From Phoronis australis (lineage: Eukaryota > Phoronida > Phoronidae): a DNA stretch of 64,000 nucleotides. Below the pieces are notes generated by a model that did not search any database, was not told the origin of the DNA, and worked only from the letters and a program-made list of their open reading frames with translations. Below, in pieces: positions 12,600-24,164 of the stretch. Made by a program: the position numbers and the translations under genes. Position 1 is the first letter of the stretch. Each line of letters opens with the position of its first letter. The stretch lies in contig NMRA01000154.1 in assembly GCA_002633005.1 (NCBI GenBank), positions 290,728 through 354,727 of the forward strand, read 5' to 3'.

Positions 12600-12890
12600 A
12601 AAACAAAAAGAAAAAGATACTTTTGAAAAGTGCAAAGGCGTTTTTGGGATCACATCTTAAATTTGATCATGTTCTAATTTTGCTATCAATGCACCTTTAT
12701 TTTTGTAAAATTTTATTAACAAAGACATGATCACGTGACCCAATTAACAACAGACTGTTAAAAGTCAAAATCAAATTCTTCAGGCTTTGCAGTTTCAGGA
12801 AATATATATTTCTACTGAGTTAAAAATCTAGTAGATATCTGGCTAAGAAGACACACTGATCAATAAGGCCCTACATTTATACCTGTAAAT
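12600..12890 (+). repeat. Dispersed repeat, copy 1
   Basis: Matches 32850-33125 in the same orientation. Shared features include GACATGAT(C/T), CAAATTCT(T/A)CAGGC, AAAATCTA and AAGG(C/T)CCTACAT. It is diverged and non-coding. Confidence 0.5.
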
Positions 12891-14099
12891 AATTACTTGG
12901 AATTTTGATGCTCTGAGGAATTTTGACCATCCCAAGTTATAGGCAACACGTAGTCCCTCGGCTGCCAATACAAGGGCTACGATACTTCCCATCACTCTCT
13001 GTACTCATTCCATCTCTTGTATTTAAGCGGGTGGTAGTCTAAATCCACTCACCAAATGAAAGGAGTTTTCCCCTCTTCAAAAAATACATTTTAAACTTAT
13101 TGGTAAAATTATCATTGAAAAAAACACTTACTTTCTATAGCTATCTGGTTTTATGCTAATACATATCTTCAATGTAGCATGACAACGGAATTACCACGAC
13201 TTTAATTGATGAAGAATTCCAGCTCCACTTTTTTGGTCGTCGTTATAAGCTTTTCACCGCACGCAGTAACCACAAAGTATTTCAGCAGACGTCATGTGAG
13301 TTAGGCAAGAACATGACGGAGATGGAGCGATGTCCGGCACCTGGCGCGTGACACTTGCAAAAAAACTAGCAAGGGAATAAATCCAATGAAATTGGTAAGA
13401 CTTGTGTCCCTTGGACTTTTTGTTCATCAACAGGTGTGATATCACATAACTTCCTCAAAATAGCACCCAGTGAGATAAGCTCTAGCGAACCGCGACAGAT
13501 TTTCATGGATATATTCAAATTATGTTGACGTAAATTGCATCCAGAGTCACAACGGTATAACCACAAGAGTACTATATGCATGTTTCATTCGATTTTCTTT
13601 GTTGTATTTTTGGAACGAGTAACTTTTCATAGAGATGTACTAGTAGGCCTACTATTGCCCCTGCATGCCTGCCCACCCAACTTAGTGAGCTATCACAACA
13701 AAATTGCATAATTATGCCTCTCTAGAATATAAATCTCTAGGCTCATGAATAGGTGTAAGAAGACAAGGTCTGGCGGCACATACTAGCTGTGTAACAGCAA
13801 GTATGTTGTAACTCATCAAGTATGCCATGTGAATTCTGTGAGTCCTGAAAGGAACAGAGAGGCTTACAATGTTTGAAGTGTCTGTGTGCGCGTCACCATC
13901 GGAATGACCAGTCAGTGTAACAAAACTGATAGTGATACTGAAACGGCCGGGATCACTGTGTTGTGAATACTGGTTTGTGATCGGTCTAGATGCAAGACGA
14001 ACGTTGCAGAGTTCCAGATAGATTGGACAATCATAGTGACGGCAGCCGTGCGTGCAAGTCCCACTAAAGAGACTGACTGATCAGCTACAGTAGATGAGC

Positions 14100-14189
14100 A
14101 TGGCTGTACCCAACAAGTTGGCTCAAGCAGCTAACGCCAACGGCAACAGCAACGGCCTGCGCCTGCGGTCTAAATCAGTGCATGACTAA
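14100..14189 (+). other. Small ORF of 29 codons, status unknown
   Basis: ATG in a good context (GAGCATGG) opens MAVPNKLAQAANANGNSNGL, then RLRSKSVHD and a stop. The composition (Ala/Asn/Gly-rich, GC-rich codons) differs from the surroundings and could be an upstream ORF or a first exon of an unseen gene. I see no good donor, so it is not called a gene. Confidence 0.2.
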
Positions 14190-14669
14190 GTCAAAGAATC
14201 GTAAACAAAACTTGAATACCGTTCAGAAAAACAACAGCGGTAAAAACTTACGGAAAGTGAGCCTTCGTAAATTTCTCATAAAAAACTGCCAAATGGCAAA
14301 ACTTAGCGTAACCTGTCCGTGGTGTAGGGTTAAATAAGAACTTACAGCTTCGCGAACAGCGGAGTCTCGCTTTTCGGATTATAGGTCAGCAACAAAGGCC
14401 ACGGTTAGTTTACCTTGGACACCACAGAAATATGTTCAAATCTTCCAAGAATGATAATCAAATTGTCACACAACTATAGTCTCTACATGTTTCATATAAT
14501 TTATTTACAGCACAGTGCAGTTAAAGTTTCCAGCCAATATTTTTGTGGCTACAGATTTTTAAAATGGTTGACAGTATGCGGAAGTTTTTCGCTCATGACT
14601 AGTCTCGTTTTATTTCTTACTTGTTTAGATGGTCCAGCGTTGCTTGTCGTTACCTAAACTGTTCGCACA

Positions 14670-14735
14670 ATGATAAAGGTTAAAATTCCACATTACAGAA
14701 AGATTGAGGGAGACGAGAACGAGAGGAGTTACACG
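14670..14735 (+). CDS. SNX24: Sorting nexin exon 1
   Basis: ATG in context CACAATGA. Encodes MIKVKIPHYRKIEG, then DENERSYT, the first PX strand. Donor ACACG|GTGAGG, phase 0. Confidence 0.85.
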
Positions 14736-17700
14736 GTGAGGCCGTTTGAACTGAATTGTTGTTGACTTCGTATTTAGTTACTGAGAGATGGTCCCCATCT
14801 TAGTGAGGTCGACTAAGTCCCAAAAACACAGTAAAACTGCATCCTAAATATGTATCCACATATTCGTGGGGTTGGGAAAGTGTCGCCTTAAAATTATGCT
14901 AAAACGTGTTTTTGTTGTTTTCCTCAAAAGTGATTCTATGACACGCTCACAATGTCAATCTTTAGTTCGATCTTTAAGAAGGGAGTACTGCATAAACCAT
15001 TACATTGCTATATAGAAACATGAGAAGTCTGGTGAAGTCACCAATCTCACCACTATGTGGCATATGCATGTCTGACCTTAGTAGGGTGCCAATCTAATTG
15101 AAAAACCACCAATATCACTGGGTCTTAAGTGGATAAAACTATTAAGACTAAGAGTATTAAGAGCAATGTCATTCTACACTGATACTAATCCAGTATGTGT
15201 TTTAAACCATAGCAGTATGGGCAGTTGGAGTTTTGTCTTATAATTCAGGTTTACTTGATTGAAGTCTACGTATCTGGGAAATTCCATTCTGTGGAAAGAC
15301 GGTACAAGGAGTTTGAACAGCTGCACAAGAAGTTGAAAAAAACAGTTGACTGCCCAGAGTTTCCGCCGAAGAAGGTGATGAAATGGAATCCAAAGGTGCT
15401 AGAACATCGTCGCCAAGCCTTGGAAAGCTACCTCCAGGTGAGGAAGTCTGTCCAGCAGCAAGTATTGAGAATCTGTCATAAACGGCTTTCTGAAGTCTAA
15501 GAAAACAAACTTGTTGCTGGTACAGTGTACTTGATACTGTCATAAACCTGGTCTTGTTGTTGCCTATTCTTATGAGAATTACTTTGATGAGGCTATGTTA
15601 TGACATAGAAAATTCTGCCTTAGTCTAGAAATCATTTCTAATCTTGAGTGAAGATCTAGCTAAAACAAATTTTGCAACTAGTCTCAATCTGAAAGTCATA
15701 CATGTATGGCTCTTCTGTCTGATACATGTACATCTTCAGTATTACAGTTAGGCATCACCATTTATTGTCACGGCTTGTCTTTGCTCTATTTTTTCTCTAT
15801 CACATGGTGTTCCTATCTTGTTTATTTGGCCATTTATTCCCTGTCATTCCCAGATGTATGACAACTTCACCTGCATACAATTTGACCTAGCTAATAGTAC
15901 GTCACGTCCTCGTTTTCACTCTAACCATTTCTAACTTAACTTGAAAAGAACTGATACACCAGTCACCGTTTTCCAAGCATGGCAAACCTTGTCTTCGTAG
16001 CCATTGTTGCGCAAGTTTGAACAAGATTGGTGACCAAATTCAAATTCCACCACCAAGCAAAATTCATTTTGTGACTGAATGGTGATAAGAATAAAAATAT
16101 CCTATGGCCTGTAGGTACTTGGCGATGTGACTCAAGTACTGACAAAGTTTTTAAAACGAAGTGCAATCTTTGAATTATATCCAAAAAATAAAGTATAAAA
16201 TGACCACAGTTGAATAATATCTCCAAGCTTGACTAAGATGGCACATCCAGCGCCATCTCTTCTTGTCGTCCAGATGTTCAGGCATATGCTTGTCACCGCC
16301 TGTTCACCAAAATATGTTTGACCCTTACTATGTGAAGCTGTTATAGTTCTTAAGTTTAAATGTTATACATTGTCTCACTTTAGTCTATACTCTTGTTTAT
16401 TATTGGTACATGACTGAACCATGTGTAATATTTTGTTGTAGGGTTCATTAGAAAATCAGATGATACCGAGATCTCTTCTCAATTTTCTCACAATCAACTT
16501 GGGTGGCAGTTCTGGAAGTATTGAGTAAGTAATTTGCTTATGTAGTTTGGTTGTGTAATATGCTGTATTATATAAACAGTTTCACTTTAATTAATTTGTT
16601 TTATTAACAAATTGCCCACTTTATGTTTTTAAAGGCGAAGACAACCTTTTTCCATGTCATTTTGAGCTAAAATAAGGTTGGTTGGTTATCCTAGACATAT
16701 TTTTCACTTAATTACAGCTTTTCGTAATTTTATTAATTATTCGTCCGCTTTTCCGGAAGTGACGTTTTAGGAGGCAAGCGNNNNNNNNNNNNNNNNNNNN
16801 NNNNNNNNNNNNNNNNNNNNNNNNNNNNNNNNNNNNNNNNNNNNNNNNNNNNNNNNNNNNNNNNNNNNNNNNNNNNNNNNNNNNNNNNNNNNNNNNNNNN
16901 NNNNNNNNNNNNNNNNNNNNNNNNNNNNNNNNNNNNNNNNNNNNNNNNNNNNNNNNNNNNNNNNNNNNNNNNNNNNNNNNNNNNNNNNNNNNNNNNNNNN
17001 NNNNNNNNNNNNNNNNNNNNNNNNNNNNNNNNNNNNNNNNNNNNNNNNNNNNNNNNNNNNNNNNNNNNNNNNNNNNNNNNNNNNNNNNNNNNNNNNNNNN
17101 NNNNNNNNNNNNNNNNNNNNNNNNNNNNNNNNNNNNNNNNNNNNNNNNNNNNNNNNNNNNNNNNNNNNNNNNNNNNNNNNNNNNNNNNNNNNNNNNNNNN
17201 NNNNNNNNNNNNNNNNNNNNNNNNNNNNNNNNNNNNNNNNNNNNNNNNNNNNNNNNNNNNNNNNNNNNNNNNNNNNNNNNNNNNNNNNNNNNNNNNNNNN
17301 NNNNNNNNNNNNNNNNNNNNNNNNNNNNNNNNNNNNNNNNNNNNNNNNNNNNNNNNNNNNNNNNNNNNNNNNNNNNNNNNNNNNNNNNNNNNNNNNNNNN
17401 NNNNNNNNNNNNNNNNNNNNNNNNNNNNNNNNNNNNNNNNNNNNNNNNNNNNNNNNNNNNNNNNNNNNNNNNNNNNNNNNNNNNNNNNNNNNNNNNNNNN
17501 NNNNNNNNNNNNNNNNNNNNNNNNNNNNNNNNNNNNNNNNNNNNNNNNNNNNNNNNNNNNNNNNNNNNNNNNNNNNNNNNNNNNNNNNNNNNNNNNNNNN
17601 NNNNNNNNNNNNNNNNNNNNNNNNNNNNNNNNNNNNNNNNNNNNNNNNNNNNNNNNNNNNNNNNNNNNNNNNNNNNNNNNNNNNNNNNNNNNNNNNNNNN

Positions 17701-19708
17701 NNNNNNNNNNNNNNNNNNNNNNNNNNNNNNNNNNNNNNNNNNNNNNNNNNNNNNNNNNNNNNNNNNNNNNNNNNNNNNCCGAGGTAGAACAATGACTGAC
17801 TCGGCAGCTCTCACAGTCAGACTATGTGAAAAGAAATTGGCGGGAAGCGCTTGCCTCCTAAAACGTCACTTCCGGAAAAGCGGACGAGTAATTAATAAAA
17901 TTACGAAAAGCTGTAATTAAGTGAAAAATATGTCTAGGATAACCAACCAACCTTATTTTAGCTCAAAATGACATGGAAAAAGGTTGCCTTCGTCTTTAAA
18001 GCGAAAAATAGTGTTAGTTCCATGAGTACCTTTTTGCTGTTTGTGGGCTTTCTTTGTTTTGCAATTAAAAGCAGGATAGTGTTTGTTGAGTTGATTTGAG
18101 TCATTAGCCATCACTCACAACACAACTCCATTTAAAAGACGAGATGGGTACTGTTACTTAGTGTGCAGCAGGCTTTACATGAGGTAGTTTATTTACAGTT
18201 CTCTGGATAACATCAGTGATGACAGGGGGATCAGCCACCAGGTGGTGCTTGGATTCAGAGAGGACCCATTTCTGTATAGCCGGGACTCAGGTATTGAGTA
18301 CACATAAGCCACATCTTACTAGCAAGAATAGAGAAACTGCATTGAAGTGTCTTGTGGGTCACCACTACTGAATTTACCAGATACATTGAAAAATGATGCA
18401 GATGTTCTCAAAAGAGTCAAAGAATTGTCACTGGTGTTCTAAAGGGATCTCGATCACTTCCAATTTTAGAACTTAATGAGGGGTTGTTATTTTTTTCTTT
18501 TACAAGACTGAGTAGCAATATATGATACTTGCACTGCTGATGCCTGGCACAGACACGTAATTCCTCTCTTCTTCGTTTGTGGTGAAGTATGTCCTCCAAC
18601 ATCAAAGTTTCAGGCATCGTCATTTGTCATTGGTAGATATGATGAACACCTAGAAGATGAAGGATGCGCTTCGATTGGGTAATATTGACAAATATTGTCA
18701 AATCCTGTTGTGTTTACATGCTCTTTAGGCCAGTAACCAGGCGGAGGCCATGCATTCATGTATTTACGCCAATGAACCTGTATCCAAAATAATGTACTTT
18801 TTTACGCTAGCCTTATAGATGCAGGTGAGCGTCATACAGGCTCATATATTGCTCTGGATGTTGACACAAGCACTGGTCTCGAGAAAAGCGTAAAATTCTG
18901 ACTTTGCGAAATATTTCTATGTAACGATTTGACGGCGCACCTCCTTAATTATGACACAGATAAGACATTCTGTTCCGCTCACTTGTCTATATAACTAGTG
19001 GGAATAATGATATTAATAGGTCCATTTCAGCATCCGTGGGTATACCAAGGGGATGTCACCAAGGCAAATTATCATCTTACGGATGAGAACCCATGTCTGG
19101 TTTCAGTGGGGATGTTGAAATTTTAAGTAAAGATTAGAGGAATTTAAGCTCTAAGCTTGGCAATTCATGAAGAGGTGCAAACCTGAAGTGGATAGGGAAT
19201 AATGTTATGTTTGGAAGGAAATGAAGGGAATGTATTGACTTACGGCGTGTTTAACTGACCTGTCTAATAAAGTTAAAAAAATCCCAACAGTTTGGATCTA
19301 AAATTGAGTTACAAGTTAACTAAATACATGTAGTTGCAATAGATCTAGGCGTGCTGTGAGAGTTGATATCATTTGCAAATTTCTTCATGATATTCCAAGC
19401 CAAATAGCTGAGAACATAAAAAATATGGAGTGTGTCTACATCTGGAGTGGCACTTTCAAGTGTTGTTTTATTCTCAGATGGTTTGCATGCAACTAATTCT
19501 GGTTAAAGGCATACGAGTCGAAATGTGCACATTTAGTATAAATCCATTGTGCAATCACATAAAATTGGTCTAATGTGACTTTGGGGTAAGTATGTCAGAG
19601 CTACGTCCAGCCTTACCTTTCACTAGATTTCCATTTTCAGGTGGCCTACCAGACATTGTAGTAGAGGGTGTTACTCAAGCCTTCTACGGGACTGATTACC
19701 TCAAATGA
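14670..19708 (+). CDS. SNX24: PX-domain sorting nexin, SNX24/SNX22-like (complete, five exons)
   Basis: Exons 14670-14735, 15249-15437, 16442-16524, 18199-18290 and 19641-19708 join in phase to 498 nt, 165 residues; human SNX24 is about 169. The PX domain fills most of the protein: the basic motif RRYKEFEQLHKKL (about residues 39-51) holds the Arg-Arg-Tyr typical of phosphatidylinositol 3-phosphate binding. A proline loop EFPPKK and the helix LEHRRQALESYLQ follow. The C-terminal tail HQVVLGFREDPFLY and IVVEGVTQAFYGTDYLK corresponds to the conserved SNX24/SNX22 tail. Such proteins bind endosomal PI3P membranes and are thought to act in sorting. Intron 3 contains a THAP/P-like inverted-repeat element and the assembly gap. 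SNX22 is the alternative paralogue name. Confidence 0.9.
15249..15437 (+). CDS. SNX24: Sorting nexin exon 2
   Basis: Acceptor AATTCAG|, donor CTCCAG|GTGAGG. 63 codons containing the PI3P-binding motif RRYKEF and the helix HRRQALESYLQ. Confidence 0.92.
16442..16524 (+). CDS. SNX24: Sorting nexin exon 3
   Basis: Acceptor TTGTTGTAG|, donor ATTGA|GTAAGT, phase 2. Reads GSLENQMIPRSLLNFLTINL, the last PX helix. Confidence 0.88.
16628..18000. mobile_element. P/THAP-like inverted-repeat element, copy 1, interrupted by gap
   Basis: The left arm (16628-16780) and right arm (17779-18000) are near-identical inverted copies, beginning TTTAAAG(G/A)CGAAG and including GACGTTTTAGGAGGCAAGCG. They match the ends of the THAP-containing element at 22375-23647. 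The 998 Ns between them replace the element's interior; the true length is unknown. It sits in sorting nexin intron 3. No target duplication was recognised. Confidence 0.8.
16781..17778. other. Assembly gap
   Basis: A run of 998 Ns, exactly between the arms of an inverted repeat. Long near-identical hairpin arms are a plausible cause. The two long reading frames reported across it are artefacts. Confidence 0.98.
18199..18290 (+). CDS. SNX24: Sorting nexin exon 4
   Basis: Acceptor ATTTACAG|, donor ACTCAG|GTATTG. Reads SLDNISDDRGISHQVVLGFR, then EDPFLYSRDS. Confidence 0.85.
19641..19708 (+). CDS. SNX24: Sorting nexin exon 5 and stop
   Basis: Acceptor CATTTTCAG|. Reads GGLPDIVVEGVTQAFYGTDY, then LK and TGA at 19706-19708. 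The ending parallels the C-terminus of vertebrate SNX24. Confidence 0.85.
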
Positions 19709-22374
19709 CCTTAAAGAACCAGGATGTGTGTACCACTATAAAGCTCATCAGATGTCACGATGTAGTGTTGGGCCTGAAGTGATGTGGAGTGACCATGTAG
19801 GCATGCGTGCACCCAAGGGGGGCTTGGGGGCTCTAGTTAGCCCCCCTATTTCACGAAGTAGGCATAAAAGTCCGCCTCCAGTCAGAGAAACAAAAAGTCC
19901 GAAATAAGTAGAAAGAAGACAAAAGTCCTCTAAAAAGGCAGGAACTAGCTAAATTCGGCGAATGCACAATTCATAGCTGTGAACGTACTTTTTTAGCAAA
20001 AGGTTCATACCGGGTATTCACAAAAATTCGAGCCTCCCCCATTTTTAGGTTGGGTGTGCGCATGGATGGAGGGAACAGTGATATATATGGTGCTGGTGCT
20101 GACTTGACATTGTTAAAATATGGTAGTGAACATTTACAGGATACTAAAACGCTGCCTTTGTCTATAAGCAGGTAACATTTACCACTACTTCACCGTACTG
20201 CTATCATTAAATGTTTTGAGCCAAACCAATCAACAGTCTATGGTGCATGCATAGATCTTTTTAGAAAAACATGACTTTGGATCAATATGTCCACACCACC
20301 TCTAATCTTTTGGTTTATGTTGAAGGCCTGTAGGTCACATTAGTATTTTCTTTCCTTTCTTCAGTTCAAAATTTTAGGGGGCGGCATTTTAATTGTGTGA
20401 TTTCGTCTACTACTTGTCAGTCAGTTACACAATTAGTAATGTGTCTGAAAGTCGAACGGCATTTCAGTGTAAACTTGAAGTAATTTTGTACATCTCCTAC
20501 CCTGTCTTGTGTTATGTAATGTTAGGCCTATGTTTTGTAAAAAATAATTTTGCAAACTGCATGCTCATTCTTTTTTCTATTTCATTAACCTGGGGCCAGG
20601 GTGTAATCTTACTCGAAATCAAAATTATATTTAGACGTTTTCTATTCTACTTTTGTGGTACTCAAGGTAAGTGTCTATTAATCTCTGTTCAATTGCATAA
20701 TACCATGTGTGAATAACTACCTAATCTTAATTTGCCCATCGGATGACCCGTGCATTAAGGCGAAAAGTTTTGAGACTGAACTCGAAATCTTCCGAGTTTT
20801 TACTTTAGTGAGTTTGTAGCTCGAATGTAAGGGTCATCAAGTGCAAACTTGGACTAGAACCACATCTGCATAAACCACAATATACTCCAGTACAGAATAA
20901 TGAACACTTATCTTGAGTTTGCACTCTGAAAAGTAGAACAGATAATGCCAACAATAATGTCGAGTTCCAGTGAAATTATTTGACCCTGGTTACACTGTCG
21001 GTAGCGATGAACACAAATCACTTGTGAGCGATTGGTGATAATAGTAAAGGGTCATCTGCCAAAATATGTTTTAAATAACGCGAATGTTATTTTTCATTGA
21101 ACGGTAGTCTGCTCTTGTGAGGGAATCGTGTATTTCATGAATCCCATGATTCCAATAAATGAGACTGGTCTGTAGGATTTTGAATATGAATAACATTTAT
21201 CCAGTGTCATAACGCTAAACCCTCGTGAGAGACCGCCCCGAGTTGGCTGCTGGAGCATCTCGGGGCGGTCTGGGATCAAGCGGAAAAACCACAGGGTAAA
21301 TCTGTGGTCGACGAATCTATTCGGTCGATTACATTTTATTGCCCGTGAAGCCGCTAAGGGCTGCCTGAAGAAATATGACTCGCGCGTTTGTATTTTCGCC
21401 TTTTTCAATGACATGTAAAAGATTCATCAACAAATTCCTCGTAAAATTCTGAAAACANTGAGACCCCTGAGGTCCCAATCGAGTCCTCACGACAACTTTG
21501 CGTTATGTGGTGCACCAAACAACTAAAATTCACTGATTAGGATAAAATCTCAGCAATGGAGGACACTGTAAAGATACTGGGATCTCTCACCGTGCCGTAC
21601 ACGCCACCGACGACGAGAAACTCGCACTTAACGTAGAAAATTCTATCGTGCTCACGTGGTTACACCTAAGCCATCCCGCAATGCTCAGTCGTCAAGCAAA
21701 GGTATGGGGCTGAACTTAGATCCCGCACTTTAGCAACTATTCGACCAGAAATATCCCACGCGCTGGAGTCTCTGTTGCAAGAGCTAAGCCTATCGGAAAA
21801 TGCGCAGGCTTTGCGAACCGCCGAAAAGAATCGCACCACCAAGTTCACTAACTGCCCCCTAGGACCGAGCCCAACCCGAAGCCGACTTTCATCACTGAGA
21901 TGACCTAGGAGCATCGTGCATGTTTGACGGGACATTAGCAACGGTACATTTATTGTTATGCTTATTTAGTTGTTGTTCATTTATTCTTATGCTGCCTTTG
22001 TTGTATCTCAGTGCGCCTTTGTTACGTGGACTCCCAGTATGCGGGCGTGACAGTCGTGTCGGGCTCTTCGCTAGCGACAGGCTTAGGAGAAGGGTGTTTC
22101 CTTCCTTTGCTTATGAAATTGAGCGTTATCGTGTAACTGAACTGAAACGTATGCGTGACGAGGTGAAATACACATTTTTTGATGTTCACTGGAGGCTTGC
22201 TCTGTTACACATGTCCTTTATGTAAGCAAGTTGGTCGACCATCGTCGCATTACCTCAACACGTGCCAATACATGTACGTATCCCTGGAGGATAAGGCCTA
22301 CACTGTCAGATGCAACAACACAACTTCAAACTCACAACCACCAGTGTAGGGAAAGATCCCTGGTTGCGTCCTGC
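19709..22374. other. Non-coding region downstream of the sorting nexin gene
   Basis: Probably begins with the sorting nexin 3'UTR. It contains the GC-rich hairpin at 21230-21271, an ambiguous base at 21458, and an unrecognised 101-codon plus-strand reading frame at 21920-22225. That frame has a hydrophobic start followed by a charged stretch (FPSFAYEIERYRVTELKRMR). The frame's nature is unknown; it could be a mobile-element relic. Confidence 0.4.
21230..21271. other. GC-rich perfect hairpin, 13-bp stem
   Basis: AGACCGCCCCGAG (21230-21242) and CTCGGGGCGGTCT (21259-21271) are exact complements around a 16-base loop. No tail or gene context explains it. Confidence 0.7.
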
Positions 22375-23647
22375 TTTAAAGGCGAAGGCAACCTTTTTTC
22401 ATGTCACTTTTAGCAAAAATAAGGTCTGTTGATTATCCCAGACATATTTTTCACTTAATTACAGCTTTTTGTAATTTAATTAATTTCTCGTCCTGTACTC
22501 CTGAAGTGACGTTTTGGGAGGCAAGAATTTCGCGCCAATTTCTTTTCATGCAGTCGGACTCTGCGAGCTGTCAAGTCAGTCATTGTTCTACCTCGGATGT
22601 GATAAGTTCGGGGTCGTTTGTCAGTCAACATGCCACGCTGTTGCTGCTTACCAGGATGTACTCATTATCGTCTAACACGCACTTTGGGTACCTTGCATCG
22701 CTTTCCAAAGGATGATACACTTCGCCGTATTTGGCTACCTCGTTCGTGTGAAGAACGCACCGCTACCCGCTCACGCAACGTACAAAGCAGTGGCAAGCAT
22801 TTTCAGCCGTCAGATTGCGACAGAGATATGTACGCTGAATTGATGAAGGTCCCTGCGAAACAACGCCTGAAGAAGGGTTCCATAACGTCGCTGCTGATTC
22901 CCGGCAGTGCCCCGTCGACACCCCCGAGAAGTGCGTTTTTGAAGCGAGAAGCCTCGCGCGAGCTGTGGAGGCGCTTCATCTACTCTCACCCATGCCTCCG
23001 AACGTACCCCATAGCGTGCAATTCCAGGAACTCAGTGATTCCCCGTGTGGTGTGCTACTGTCTCTAGCCCAGAGCCTGTAAGCAGCCCTGCAGCGATGTT
23101 GAGTAGTGGGAGTGAATACAGGCCGAGTTTGACATCCAGTGAAAAGTACAGTTCGTCATCCAATGAACAGATCGCTGAGCCTAAGTTTGATAAGTTTATT
23201 GTGGACTTGTATTGGAGCTATTTAGAAGGTGCCTCATGTGTGACGAGGGAGTCGCACGGCGGGACTTTGTAAGCAGTTTGGGTGCTCAAGTCACCATCCA
23301 CTGGGAGTGTGTCGCTGTACACTCGGGCAAGTGGGACAGTTCTTGTCTGTACGTGAGACGATAATGAGTACATCTCGGTAGGCAGCAACAGCGTGGCATG
23401 TTGACCGACTCGTAAACAAAAGCAAACGAAGACCGAACTTATCACCACCGAGGTAGAACAATGACGGACTCGACTGCTCTCACAGTCATACTGTATGAAA
23501 AGAAAATGGCCCGAAATTATTGCCTCCCAAAACGTCACTTCCGGAGTATGGTAGACGACGAGTAATTAATTAAATTACGAAAAGCTGTAAATAAGTGAAA
23601 AATATGTCAGATAATCAACGAACCCTATTTTTGCAAAAAATGACATG
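22375..23647 (+). mobile_element. P/THAP-like foldback element, copy 2, with decayed ORF
   Basis: Inverted terminal arms of roughly 320 bp (about 22375-22700 and 23320-23647) share GACGTTTTGGGAGGCAA, TCATTGTTCTACCTCGG and the start of a THAP coding region. The outermost 20-odd bases of the right arm (GGTTGCC.TTCG) are missing, so that end is truncated. The interior is only about 600 bp, far shorter than a full P-type transposase gene. It is therefore a non-autonomous or internally deleted copy. Confidence 0.8.
22630..23272 (+). pseudogene. THAP-domain protein relic (P-element/THAP9-like transposase N-terminus)
   Basis: From ATG 22630 the frame opens MPRCCCLPGCTHYRLTRTLG, then LHRFPKDDTLRRIWLP, a THAP zinc-finger start (Cys-x4-Cys, conserved FP and W). 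The C2CH set is incomplete: where Cys-x2-His is expected the sequence reads SGKHFQPSD, with Ser replacing Cys. The frame stops at 23067. A +1 frame from about 23045 continues with a Ser-rich linker and EPKFDKFIVDLYWSYLEGAS, as THAP-type transposon proteins often do, so a frameshift is likely. The catalytic part is absent. THAP fingers bind transposon ends in P elements; this copy looks non-functional. Confidence 0.65.
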
Positions 23648-24164
23648 AATCCAATTTCAAGTGTCAAATTCGGAACACGGCGCGTTCGTAACAGAACTAT
23701 GCCGGGCTAAGTATAGAATCTCCCGCGATATCCTATGCGACCGGCAGCGGCGCTGTGCACTACGACTCCGTTTCCGTCGTCTGCTCCACTGTGCAATGAA
23801 GAAAATTTACTTCCTTTTTTAAAGAAAGTGGAACCTGAGTGACGATGAAAAAACAGAAGCTGCTGGTAAGATGTGAATTTTAATCGAAGCCTTAGTGAAT
23901 CACTCAGAAACTCGCAATACTCTCTTTGTCAAACCTTATCTTAAGACGGTTTCCAAAGCAATCCCGTCATTATTGCCAACACGAAAAATGGATTTGGTCT
24001 TATGGGCATTTGAAGACTATTTCAAATACGACAAATTTGTTAAGAATTGATGGCACAAAGTATAAAACGTGTAATAAGCATTACAAAAAGAAGTAGGTTT
24101 CGCGCGCAAACGCTGTGACCCATAAACAAGTAAGTCTTTCAATATAACTGTTGTAGTTAAATCG
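23648..24164. other. No recognised feature
   Basis: Spacer between the THAP element and the SINE. No exon, repeat or RNA gene recognised. Confidence 0.4.

Larger units (their letters stand above)
8792..14669. other. Intergenic region between RCC1 and sorting nexin genes
   Basis: The two genes diverge from here. The region contains the foldback element at 9565-9787, a G-rich patch near 11060-11100, one copy of a dispersed repeat (12600-12890) and a more CpG-rich stretch (13860-14400) that may hold the sorting nexin promoter. No convincing exon is seen otherwise. Confidence 0.5.

Noticed and set aside
16708-17814. Very long minus-strand reading frames of 341 and 368 codons
   Set aside because: They consist of Ns read through as unknown residues; the frames are artefacts of the assembly gap.
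23218-23538. 106-codon minus-strand frame
   Set aside because: It lies in the right arm of the THAP element; only its MPRCCC-like start mirrors coding sequence and the rest is non-coding repeat.
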